A DNA stretch of 64,000 nt from NCBI RefSeq assembly GCF_017809215.1, contig NZ_CP065424.1, positions 104,001-168,000 of the forward strand, read 5' to 3'. The translations under genes and the position numbers were made by a program. Source of the stretch: Heyndrickxia oleronia. Its GTDB lineage: Bacteria > Bacillota > Bacilli > Bacillales > Bacillaceae_C. The notes under the pieces are model-generated. The model did no database searches and was not told the origin of the DNA. It saw only the letters and a program-made list of their open reading frames with translations. Positions 48,995-55,829 of this stretch are shown here, in pieces (position 1 is the first letter of the stretch; every line of letters begins with the position of its first letter).

Positions 48995-50048
48995 TTATAA
49001 AGCACTTAACAGATTTAAAGCATCGGCATCTTGCTGGTGCTTTTTTTCTGGCATTAATTCTAGATAATAATTTTGTGTGGTTTGTATATTTATATGTCCT
49101 AATTGTTTGGATACATAAGCAATATCTATATCTGAGCAAATAAAAACGATGCATGCGTATCTCTTAAACCGTAAAGGTAGTTCTTTTAATGTTTAATTCC
49201 GTTAATAACTCGGCTAATTGTTCCGATTGTTTAAAGCCACCAAAGCCGAAAATATAACCATTGTCTTTAACTGGAATATGACGATTAAGCTCATACACTT
49301 CTTTGTTGATAGAAACATCACGTTTAGCATTCTGTGTCTTTAATGAGGTGTCATCAGAAGTAGGACTGATCGAATGTCTAACTTCTATTCCGTATTCATA
49401 AGGGCTGTATTCGTAAAGGTTCTCCGGTCGAATTGCTAGTAGCTCTCCACGTCGCATACCTGTTTCTAATGCAAGTAATACAAGTAAGTTAAATTCATCT
49501 TCAGGATGCTGTAAAAGGTAATTACGAAGCTTTTTAAAGTCAGTTATAGATAAAGCTTTGTTTCTTTTAGGTGGGTTTTCTCCACGTGTTTTTACCAAAC
49601 GAGCAAAATCATTTGCAATATAATCACGAGCATATGCATCACGTAATGATGTTTTTATTTTTAGAAGCACCTCATGTATTGTTTTTCGAGAATGTGTCTT
49701 GGCATATTCATCTATTTTCTTCTGAACAACAATATCATTTAAATCTTTTAATTGGATATCCTGAAATAGGTTTCTAATAACTCCCAAAGTACGAACATAA
49801 TTTTGAAATGTCGATTCTTTAACGTCATTTACCTTTACAAGATAAATCCAGTTCTCGAAGAAATCAGCAAATGTTGTTGTTCTGTGGGCAGGTTCTTTAC
49901 CTTCTCCTTTCGCTAATTCCATTTCTAAAGCCCAAAGTTCGGCTTCTCTTTTTGTCGGAAAAGTTTTAGAAAGTTTTTTGTGTTTACCATGTTTGTATAG
50001 AGAAACTTGTGCTCGATATGATTTCCCTCTTTTTATAATACTAGCCAT
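48995..50048 (-). pseudogene. Tyrosine recombinase (integrase) with two frameshifts
   Basis: The first 295 codons are open: an N-terminal arm-binding domain (ASIIKRGKSYRAQVSLY, about 1-55), a SAM-like core-binding domain (about 60-165) and the start of the catalytic domain with the first Arg in LETGMRRGEL. The frame breaks near 49166, where a short deletion removes the expected Pro-His-Gly before GLRDTHASFLFAQ, and again near 49131 by loss of one base. Beyond that, the rest is readable (DIDIAYVSKQLGHINIQTTQ, then the Tyr pair and LELMPEKK) to a stop at 48995. All catalytic residues except the lost stretch survive, so the decay is recent. ATG 50048 follows AAGGGAA. Confidence 0.9.
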
Positions 50049-50142
50049 ACTATCAATTCCCTTCAAAAAAATAGTTGATAGATGCTAGTTGAATACAACT
50101 GTATTGTATTCCGAACCTTGCATCTTATCAACTGTTAATAAA

Positions 50143-50232
50143 TTAAACCGAGTGTTTTTCAATAAATTCTATTAAAGATTTCATTGTGTATCGTTCATGT
50201 CGACCAATCATGAAACGGTCAAGTTCCCTGTG
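50143..50232 (-). pseudogene. Possible excisionase (HTH) C-terminal fragment
   Basis: On the minus strand RPHRELDRFMIGRHERY and TMKSLIEFIEKHSV are readable to a stop. Gly-Arg before an aromatic residue and a following amphipathic helix resemble the end of small excisionase-type DNA-binding proteins, which usually lie next to the integrase. An in-frame stop precedes the fragment and no start is visible. The rest of the 50049-50410 gap contains an ATCCCCA/TGGGGAT hairpin (about 50288-50314) and no other gene. Confidence 0.4.
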
Positions 50233-50410
50233 CGGGCGCTATTCTTGGAATAAGGGGGTTTGTACATCGTTGGTAAGCGTAAAATAATCCCCACCTGCTA
50301 TTAGATGGGGATTTCGTGTACACTTTATTTAGATTTATTTGGTACACGGCACTCCTGTGGAAGTGTCGTTAATGGACTTAAATTTATATTTTCGAAAGTA
50401 GGGAAGAAAA

Positions 50411-50950
50411 ATGATTGAATTAAGAAAGATTACCCACGATAATTTTGAGGCAGTGTTGAAGTTAAGTATAACAGATGAGCAGAAAGGAAATGTGGATTCC
50501 AGCATATATTGTTTGGCTAAAGCCTATGTAAAGATACTCAACGACGAAAAACCTCCTATGATCTTCGCTATATGCAACAATGATGAAGTCATAGGATATG
50601 TCGATATTGGATTTTACAAACTGGCGGAAAGTTCAATTTTATGTGAAAAATATGGAGATAAATATACTTATGGACTTAATCGCTTTATGATTGATAAAAA
50701 GCATCAAGGCAAAGGATTTGGCAAACAAGCAATGATGAAAGTTATTGATTACATAAAGTCGTTTCCACAAGGAAAAGCCGATGCAGTTGCTACATCATAT
50801 TGGATGGTAAACGAAGCCGTCCGGAAGTTGTTTGCGTCTGTCGGTTTCGTTGAAACAGGAGCGATATGGGACGGACAAACAGGGGGTAATTGGAATGCAG
50901 AAAGAAAAGATATAGAGTATGCAGAAGTAGGTGCCAGACTCGGATTATAA
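50411..50950 (+). CDS. GNAT-family N-acetyltransferase, spermidine-acetyltransferase-like
   Basis: A 179-aa GCN5-related acetyltransferase that should transfer acetyl from acetyl-CoA to an amine. The acetyl-CoA-binding motif is RFMIDKKHQGKGFGKQAM (about 97-114, with Q/R-x-x-G-x-G/A), and the beginning ITHDNFEAVLKLSITDEQKG and WMVNEAVRKLFASVGFVETG resemble BltD/polyamine acetyltransferases. The true substrate cannot be read from sequence. RBS GTAGGGAAG. It is the only intact gene inside the rpsI-integrated element and probably its cargo. Confidence 0.85.
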   Translation: MIELRKITHDNFEAVLKLSITDEQKGNVDSSIYCLAKAYVKILNDEKPPMIFAICNNDEVIGYVDIGFYKLAESSILCEKYGDKYTYGLNRFMIDKKHQGKGFGKQAMMKVIDYIKSFPQGKADAVATSYWMVNEAVRKLFASVGFVETGAIWDGQTGGNWNAERKDIEYAEVGARLGL

Positions 50951-50952
50951 AG

Positions 50953-51063
50953 CTAATAAGTTAGGTGCCTGGCTCTGGACTTCTTTGATAAATCACTCGC
51001 ACTTTGTTCCCTGATCAGATCCTGCCACTGGGCTTTATGTATTTCGTGTTTCGATGTTTTCAT
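50953..51063 (-). pseudogene. Possible IS66-type accessory ORF fragment
   Basis: A minus-strand ORF of 36 codons starts KTSKHEIHKAQWQDLIREQ and continues SASDLSKKS before leaving the expected pattern. Its beginning resembles the small helper protein TnpA of IS66-family elements (basic start, aromatic, short helix before a Trp-Cys motif, which is lost here). It lies 60 bp from a possible IS end. The similarity is judged by eye only. Confidence 0.3.
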
Positions 51064-51129
51064 AGTTATCAAATTATCATCTCCCTACTGTTCTAATGTT
51101 GACAAAGTGTGTTGCCAACATTATTTGCC

Positions 51130-51177
51130 GTAATAGGGCGCGATTGTGGAACAAACAACGCCCTATTCTGGAAAGCA
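51130..51177. repeat. Inverted repeat, possible insertion-sequence end
   Basis: GTAATAGGGCG begins a 9-bp inverted repeat (AATAGGGCG...CGCCCTATT) with a loop of about 18 nt. IS66-family ends begin with GTAA, which is what is seen here. No second end or target duplication was found, so it may be only a hairpin. Confidence 0.35.
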
Positions 51178-51212
51178 AGTTAATAGTGTATTCAACTAAC
51201 ATCAATCACTTT

Positions 51213-51230
51213 AGTTCAAATTGGTTCAAG
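51213..51230 (+). repeat. Direct repeats near attR, possible integrase arm sites
   Basis: AGTTCAAATTGGTTCAAG matches the paired GTTCAA units at 48962-48990 near attL in the same orientation. The remaining 51231-51341 is A+T-rich with no gene. Confidence 0.5.
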
Positions 51231-51341
51231 TAATGTCAATTTCAATCCTTTTTCATACACTTTTATCCATATAACAATTCCCAAAATGTTGATATTAATG
51301 AATTACGATGTATTCAATGCACTTAGAATTTATCTGTATAT

Positions 51342-51356
51342 TTCTCAAAACGTTAA
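51342..51356 (+). repeat. Right attachment site (attR)
   Basis: An exact second copy of TTCTCAAAACGTTAA, the last 15 bases of rpsI. The remnant of the original rpsI downstream region, with a terminator, follows at once. Confidence 0.85.
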
Positions 51357-51379
51357 AACCTTGTTGTATCAAGGCTTTC

Positions 51380-51415
51380 GCCCATTTGGAGATTATCCCC
51401 AAATGGGCATTTTTA
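51380..51415 (+). terminator. Displaced native terminator of rplM-rpsI
   Basis: GCCCATTTGG and CCAAATGGGC form a 10-bp stem with ATTTTTAT after it, 24 bp beyond attR. Without the element this hairpin would lie about 24 bp after the rpsI stop, the normal place of its terminator. Confidence 0.85.
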
Positions 51416-51474
51416 TATAAACATTTTTACTAATGGTGTCTTTGTTCAAGTAACTCATCAAAGGCCTACTCAAA

Positions 51475-51813
51475 TTACTGTCTGTATCTTCTGTGATGTG
51501 AGTGTAAATATCCATCGTATCCCCAATATTCACCTATGACGTTCCCAACTTTGCTTCGAGCGGAAGCTAACCGTTCTTGTATCCGTTTCAATACATACTC
51601 CCGGGGATCCGAAATTGCAGAACCCTCGAGTTCAAGTTCCTTAACCAACAGATCGTGCATTCTTTTTTTCGTCCGTCGATATTTCTTTTTCTTCTTTGAA
51701 TCCTTCAAGAGCTATTTATCAAAGATTGGTTTCACTGGATCCATTACAGGTGCTTTTCTCTTTTGTTTCACAGATTGAGAAGGTTTGAAATCTTCCATAT
51801 TGGAGTGCTTCAT
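51475..51813 (-). pseudogene. Unknown protein interrupted by an amber codon
   Basis: Read on the minus strand from ATG 51813, the frame gives 33 codons (KHSNMEDFKPSQ...DPVKPIFDK), one TAG at 51712-51714, and then 78 more codons in the same frame (KDSKKKKKYRRTKKRMHDLL, VLKRIQERLASARSKVGNVI, ending HRRYRQ). The single in-frame stop suggests a recent nonsense mutation. It is very basic with a lysine-rich centre. I do not recognise the family. The start is next to a run of 16 Ts. Confidence 0.5.
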
Positions 51814-51828
51814 TTTTTTTTTTTTTTT

Positions 51829-52059
51829 ACATAAATTAGCTGCATTGATTAGTGAAGAAGAAAAACGGTATATGCTTAAATGTGAAGGAATTCGAGGATT
51901 TCACGAAGAATTATACAATATAGGATTTCTCCTTGTATTTAATTGGAAGAGTTGGTTGAATCAAAATGAAATTTATAGAATAGAGCAAACGAAATAGAAG
52001 GCCTGTAATGGAGGCAGACTTAGATGCTCTTCGAAAATTGATGATACGTTATATACGTG
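51829..52059 (+). pseudogene. Remnant of a small unknown protein (possibly DUF6508-like)
   Basis: The frame LAALISEEEKRYMLKCEGI, then FHEELYNIGFLLVFNWKSW, ends at 51997; in another frame the sequence continues EADLDALRKLMIRYIRG to 52059. The second piece looks like the C-terminal helix of DUF6508 proteins, so a frameshift near 51990 would join the two. No start codon with an RBS is seen and the T16 tract lies at its upstream edge. The gap 52060-52238 holds nothing I recognise except the next RBS. Confidence 0.35.
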
Positions 52060-52238
52060 GATATTCAACGACGTAATAATAAACGGACATGTAACAAATA
52101 TAATAAAGTGGAGAAAAGTAAAATGAAAAGAGATTTCCTCATTGGCCGCTAGTTTTTCTGCAAGCTACACCAAGGGAGAACATCGCTTTTAGTCGTGTTC
52201 CATTATAGTAGTTCTTTTAAAGCTAAGGAGGGACACAA

Positions 52239-52547
52239 ATGAGTAACATACACTCTCAAAAATGCAATCTAAATATATGGTATTACCTACCTGATGAAGT
52301 ATGGGATAAAGTAATTACTATATATGAGAGTATGCCGGGTTGGATAGGATATAAAAATGGAATTCCCTATTGGTTCGGTCAGGAAGATGATGAGGTCTTT
52401 ATTATGGCCTCTGTTGAACCAAGTGGATTATCATTTTATGCACAGATGAGTAATAGTGAGTGGAGTTCTTGGATAGAGAATTTTAAATTGGAAACGACAA
52501 AATTAGTAGGATTTGAGGTTGGTGAACCAGAAGACGGATTTATCTAA
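52239..52547 (+). CDS. Hypothetical small acidic protein, immunity-protein-like
   Basis: A 102-aa, acidic, tryptophan-rich cytosolic protein without signal peptide or membrane segment. Motifs seen are MPGWIGYKNGIPYWFG near the middle, MASVEPSGLSFYAQM, and LVGFEVGEPEDGF at the end. The strong RBS AAGGAGGG supports expression. Proteins of this size and style are common as orphan immunity proteins next to toxin loci in bacilli, and the surrounding genes are of that kind, but no named family can be assigned. Confidence 0.7.
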   Translation: MSNIHSQKCNLNIWYYLPDEVWDKVITIYESMPGWIGYKNGIPYWFGQEDDEVFIMASVEPSGLSFYAQMSNSEWSSWIENFKLETTKLVGFEVGEPEDGFI

Positions 52548-52800
52548 CTCTGCTTAATTGCCGATGATTAAAAATAACGACTTGATGAATATTCATAGAA
52601 ATAAAAGTTACAAAGCCCTTCCTACTTATAGCACTGTATTCCTGCATAAAGGTCAGTGGCTAATTTATTGTTATTGGATTACTTATACTGGAAAAGCAGA
52701 ACTGTGGATTATATTACCGACCTAACCCGAAAAGATTACAATGGATATATTGATGAGTATCAACCATCCTTGATCCTCTCATCCGATTGGAGTGACTGTT

Positions 52801-53331
52801 TTGAAATATTTAAAAGATATACAGGAGCAAGGGATGGGGACCTGGTATTTTGAAATTGATATCGACGGTGTGGCATATAGACAGATGGTTTATCATGATG
52901 ATGGGACGTGTATCACATCGAATCGAAAGCATGATTCCTATCATTTCATGCTGGCAGAACATCCACTGAATGCGCAGGAATCATATTACAAGGAGATTAA
53001 TCAGGCGGAGTTCGAGAAACTGTGGTACGAGCAGCTTCAACTCGGTTTGGAAGACTGGCGTCGAACCAAAACTCTGTTTCCTGTTGGGACTCGAGTGGAG
53101 GGGTATATAGAAGCTTTTTTTCCACAAGGTACTTTGATTAACTTAATGGAAACCCCGGCCATAGGTATAACGAACACATCCGCCTTAAAAATTGCAACCC
53201 CTGTTGAATGGATGTACCCAAGCTATCGAGTGACCGCCGAAGTATCTGGATACGACGAAGTTAATCATTGGGTACTTCTTAAACATGCTGAAGTCATAGG
53301 AAGTCAGCTTGAAGAAGCGGGACATATGTAG
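52801..53331 (+). CDS. Hypothetical protein with a possible S1/OB-like C-terminal domain
   Basis: A 176-aa protein from TTG 52801 (RBS GGAGTG); GTG 52792 is a possible alternative. The N-terminal half (YLKDIQEQGMGTWYFEIDID, then YRQMVYHDDGT) looks like a small alpha/beta domain; the C-terminal part (VGTRVEGYIEAFFPQGTLI, then YPSYRVTAEVSGYDEV) has the strand pattern of an S1/OB fold. Function unknown. Its bases are noticeably richer in G+C than the ribosomal genes. The next gene starts 14 bp after the stop, so the two likely form an operon. The gap 52548-52790 carries only short open frames without support. Confidence 0.65.
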   Translation: MKYLKDIQEQGMGTWYFEIDIDGVAYRQMVYHDDGTCITSNRKHDSYHFMLAEHPLNAQESYYKEINQAEFEKLWYEQLQLGLEDWRRTKTLFPVGTRVEGYIEAFFPQGTLINLMETPAIGITNTSALKIATPVEWMYPSYRVTAEVSGYDEVNHWVLLKHAEVIGSQLEEAGHM

Positions 53332-53344
53332 AGGGGGAGTACTC

Positions 53345-54066
53345 TTGAATTGGAAGGAAGTTAGTAAGACAGATGATCTTTCACTGGTACAGAAGGCAGC
53401 ATCTGAACTGGATGTAAATGAACGAGACGAGCGGGGGAGAACACCGCTAATGCTTTTTTTGACCAATCGATTGCCTGTTCAGGCGATAGAAATATTGATT
53501 GAGCATGGAGCAGAGCTTGAGGCACAAGATAAACTTGGTGATACACCACTTAAAAAAGCTGTAAAGTTTAAGCAAATTGAAGCGCTGTTAAAGCTCGTCG
53601 AAGCTGGGGCCAAACTGGACTCGCCACTGGGCATATTAGCTACAGCTTGGAATGCAGCCCGGAAAGATAAAAAGCTCGCTGACCTACTGCTCGCAACCAA
53701 AGGAGCCGTTCGCCTATCTCTGACACTGGAGGAGCAAAAGCTTGTTGATGAGGTTTTGTATGAGGAGTCTCAGAATAAGATGTGCGATAAGATAGAAGGA
53801 ATAAATTCTCCGGAATTATTACATGCCATTGTGAACGAATATAACTGGGATGATGGCCCGGAACCGATGCTGTCCGTTTTTATAATCCAGCCACTCCAGA
53901 GATTACACTTCTTGACATGTATGAATTGTTGGACGGGGATTATTGGATGGATAGGGATCATTCTTGTGATCAGTTGAACACGGAAGAGGAGAAACGTTTT
54001 AAAGAACTTGCTGTTGCACTGAATGAAAGATTAGAGCGGAACGAACCGCCACTAAAAAATGAATGA
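53345..54066 (+). pseudogene. Ankyrin-repeat protein, frameshifted near its C-terminus
   Basis: Starts at TTG 53345 after GAGGGGGAG. Two to three ankyrin repeats are visible (DVNERDERGRTPLMLFLTN, ELEAQDKLGDTPLKKAVKF, then EALLKLVEAGAKLDSPLG). The frame continues to NEYNWDDGPEP near 53865, where loss of one base shifts it; the +1 frame then gives RFYNPATPEITLLDMYELL and ends KNE at 54066. Uncorrected, translation ends at 53977 with an unrelated hydrophobic tail. The role of such proteins beside immunity genes is unknown; protein binding is expected. Confidence 0.75.
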
Positions 54067-54092
54067 TAAAGACCAAAAGGGAACCAAAGAAG

Positions 54093-54121
54093 AAGAGCTC
54101 GCTTTGAAAGCGAGCTCTTTT
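54093..54121 (+). terminator. Terminator after the ankyrin gene
   Basis: AAGAGCTCGCTTT and AAAGCGAGCTCTT form a nearly perfect palindrome followed by TTTTC. It stands between the plus-strand ankyrin gene and the convergent TPR-SUKH gene. Confidence 0.8.
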
Positions 54122-54161
54122 CATTAGTAGGCATGAACGTGATCTGCAACTTGATCTTAGA

Positions 54162-55544
54162 TTAGGCTTCTTTTAACCTATTCATTACTTCCTCTTCATA
54201 TGAATCGGTAAACCGAATAATCCCGTGATTCTGTACAATCCGTCCTTCCTTGATGCGGTGGTCAAGCCAATCTGTAATGAAGGAGGGAGCATATCCGCCT
54301 TGGCTGAATTCTCCGCCAAAAGCAATTATGTTCTGGTAGGATGCCGCATATTGTTCGCGACTGGTGCCTGGATAAGACTTCGTATATAACCAAAACTGCA
54401 CATCATACATGACATACGATAATTCATCTGCATGAAAAGAAAAATGGCCTTTCTCTTCGACAATCCGTGTACATATACTGCGGATTTTCTGTTCAACCTG
54501 ATCGACTTCGGTTACCCGACAGCACAGCTCCTCCAGCAGTGGAGAAAATTTACCGTGTGCTACTTTATCCAGGTCTTCTTCTTTATCTTCTTCAGAAGTA
54601 TCATATTGTTCTTCGCTAACTAAGCCTTTTATAAACTCCTCAAAATTCTCGGCAAGGAAGGTAATCTCATAATCATCTTCTTGATCGACATGAATAACTT
54701 CAGGTTCACCATCTTTACCGCATGCTCGGTAGTCTAACATGACGATATCATGACCGGCTGAAGGACAATCACAGATCACCACGCCAATGTCAGGATATCC
54801 CCACTCCTCAATCATAAACGAACTACCCAGATCCCCACACAGTGAATAGCGTTTCTCGCGACCAATTCCCATAATCCCTGTAATGGCAATATGATCCTCC
54901 GCCCAGGAAGTTGGCTCCGATGTTGGAAAGTTGGTGTTCTTCGGCACCCCGCCATTCTGATGCTTCATCAGATGAATATAAGAGGATGGAAGCTTGTAAC
55001 CAAGCTCTTTCTCGATCGAATCAATTAGTTCATCCGTAGGTAGCTCAGATTGATAAGATTCTCTTGCATACTCGCTGTCCTCCCAGAAATCAGCTAAAAA
55101 CATATCAGAAAAAAGAACCTTTTCCTTTACTGAACCGCCACGTTCCATGGAAGTTTTCTTCTTGGCAAGCCGGATTTCTTCTATTTTCTGCTTCTCTGCT
55201 TTATGAATGCTCTGTCTTAAAAAGTATTCCGTACTTTGAACATCAGGCTCTAATTGAGCAGACCTGCTGAAAATTTGAGCTGCTTCCTCATATCGCTTTA
55301 AATAATAAAGAGCATAGCCTACCCGATAATGCCAGATAGAATCCTGTTTGCCAGCCTCAGAAATTTTATCAAATTGGGAGAGCGCTTCTTCGTAATGCCC
55401 CAAATTGTTATAGGCCCTGCCCAAAAGGCTGATCGATTCATAATCCCGTTCTTCATCAGTAATTGTTGAAAGCAAATCGACAATTTGCTGATGTTTGTCT
55501 GCTTCATGCCACTCGTTCAATTGCTCAATAAGCTCTTGTTTCAT
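54162..55544 (-). CDS. TPR and SMI1/KNR4 (SUKH) domain protein
   Basis: A 460-aa protein in three parts. Residues 1-115 carry tetratricopeptide repeats (GRAYNNLGHYEEALSQFDKI, YRVGYALYYLKRYEEAAQIF). Residues about 165-315 form a SMI1/KNR4 (SUKH) domain (LGYKLPSSYIHLMKHQNGG, IGVVICDCPSAGHDIVMLDY, then an acidic end). Residues 330-460 are an unassigned helical domain. SUKH proteins are the largest known class of immunity proteins against polymorphic toxins, though many are housekeeping. The RBS TAGGAGGTAG is excellent. No toxin gene is adjacent. It lies in the relatively G+C-rich part of the island. Confidence 0.85.
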   Translation of the reverse strand: MKQELIEQLNEWHEADKHQQIVDLLSTITDEERDYESISLLGRAYNNLGHYEEALSQFDKISEAGKQDSIWHYRVGYALYYLKRYEEAAQIFSRSAQLEPDVQSTEYFLRQSIHKAEKQKIEEIRLAKKKTSMERGGSVKEKVLFSDMFLADFWEDSEYARESYQSELPTDELIDSIEKELGYKLPSSYIHLMKHQNGGVPKNTNFPTSEPTSWAEDHIAITGIMGIGREKRYSLCGDLGSSFMIEEWGYPDIGVVICDCPSAGHDIVMLDYRACGKDGEPEVIHVDQEDDYEITFLAENFEEFIKGLVSEEQYDTSEEDKEEDLDKVAHGKFSPLLEELCCRVTEVDQVEQKIRSICTRIVEEKGHFSFHADELSYVMYDVQFWLYTKSYPGTSREQYAASYQNIIAFGGEFSQGGYAPSFITDWLDHRIKEGRIVQNHGIIRFTDSYEEEVMNRLKEA

Positions 55545-55713
55545 TTCTACCTCCTAGTGATTTATAAAATAACTTCATATGTATTTATAAGCCTCTACCT
55601 TTAAAATAGTAACATCGATAAATGAAGGATTCTAGGAATTTTCCATATTTTACAATTCAGTTGAATTTATATCTGGATAAATGGGATTTGCATAGGTCAT
55701 AGGCTCTGTTGCT

Positions 55714-55748
55714 TTTACAAAAGGCAAAAAACTATACAAAAACAGCCT
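55714..55748. repeat. Degenerate third member of the 30-bp repeat family
   Basis: TTTACAAAAG, then ACTATACAAAAACAGCCT, parallels the copies at 56711 and 59066 with several mismatches. AGGCTCTGTT just before it can pair with AACAGCCT at its end, making a hairpin. The rest of the 55545-55829 gap contains only the terminator at 55786. Confidence 0.45.
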
Positions 55749-55785
55749 AAATAAAAAGAAAGCTCTTTTAAGAAAACCAACTAAA

Positions 55786-55816
55786 AAGCCCCCTGTAGAT
55801 GCGACTACAGGGGCTT
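55786..55816 (-). terminator. Terminator of the YqcI/YcgG-family gene
   Basis: AAGCCCCCTGTAG and CTACAGGGGCTT form a 12-bp stem with five Ts on the minus strand (CTTTTTAG). It lies 14 bp beyond the stop of the gene at 55830. Confidence 0.88.
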
Positions 55817-55829
55817 ATTATGAATAATA

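Larger units (their letters stand above)
48912..51356. mobile_element. Remnant integrative element inserted in rpsI
   Basis: A 2.4-kb segment flanked by the 15-bp direct repeat, with the integrase gene adjacent to and reading toward attL, the usual layout of site-specific elements. It holds an integrase pseudogene, a possible excisionase fragment, an intact GNAT acetyltransferase and an IS-like fragment. No conjugation, replication or phage structural gene remains, so it is presumably immobile unless helped. Confidence 0.8.

Noticed and set aside
51712..51714. Amber codon read as selenocysteine, pyrrolysine or programmed readthrough
   Set aside because: Nothing around it supports recoding, and neighbouring genes are also broken; a nonsense mutation is simpler.
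52656..52853. Open frame of 65 codons before the S1-like gene
   Set aside because: No RBS, overlaps the better-supported TTG/GTG start region, and no recognisable motif.
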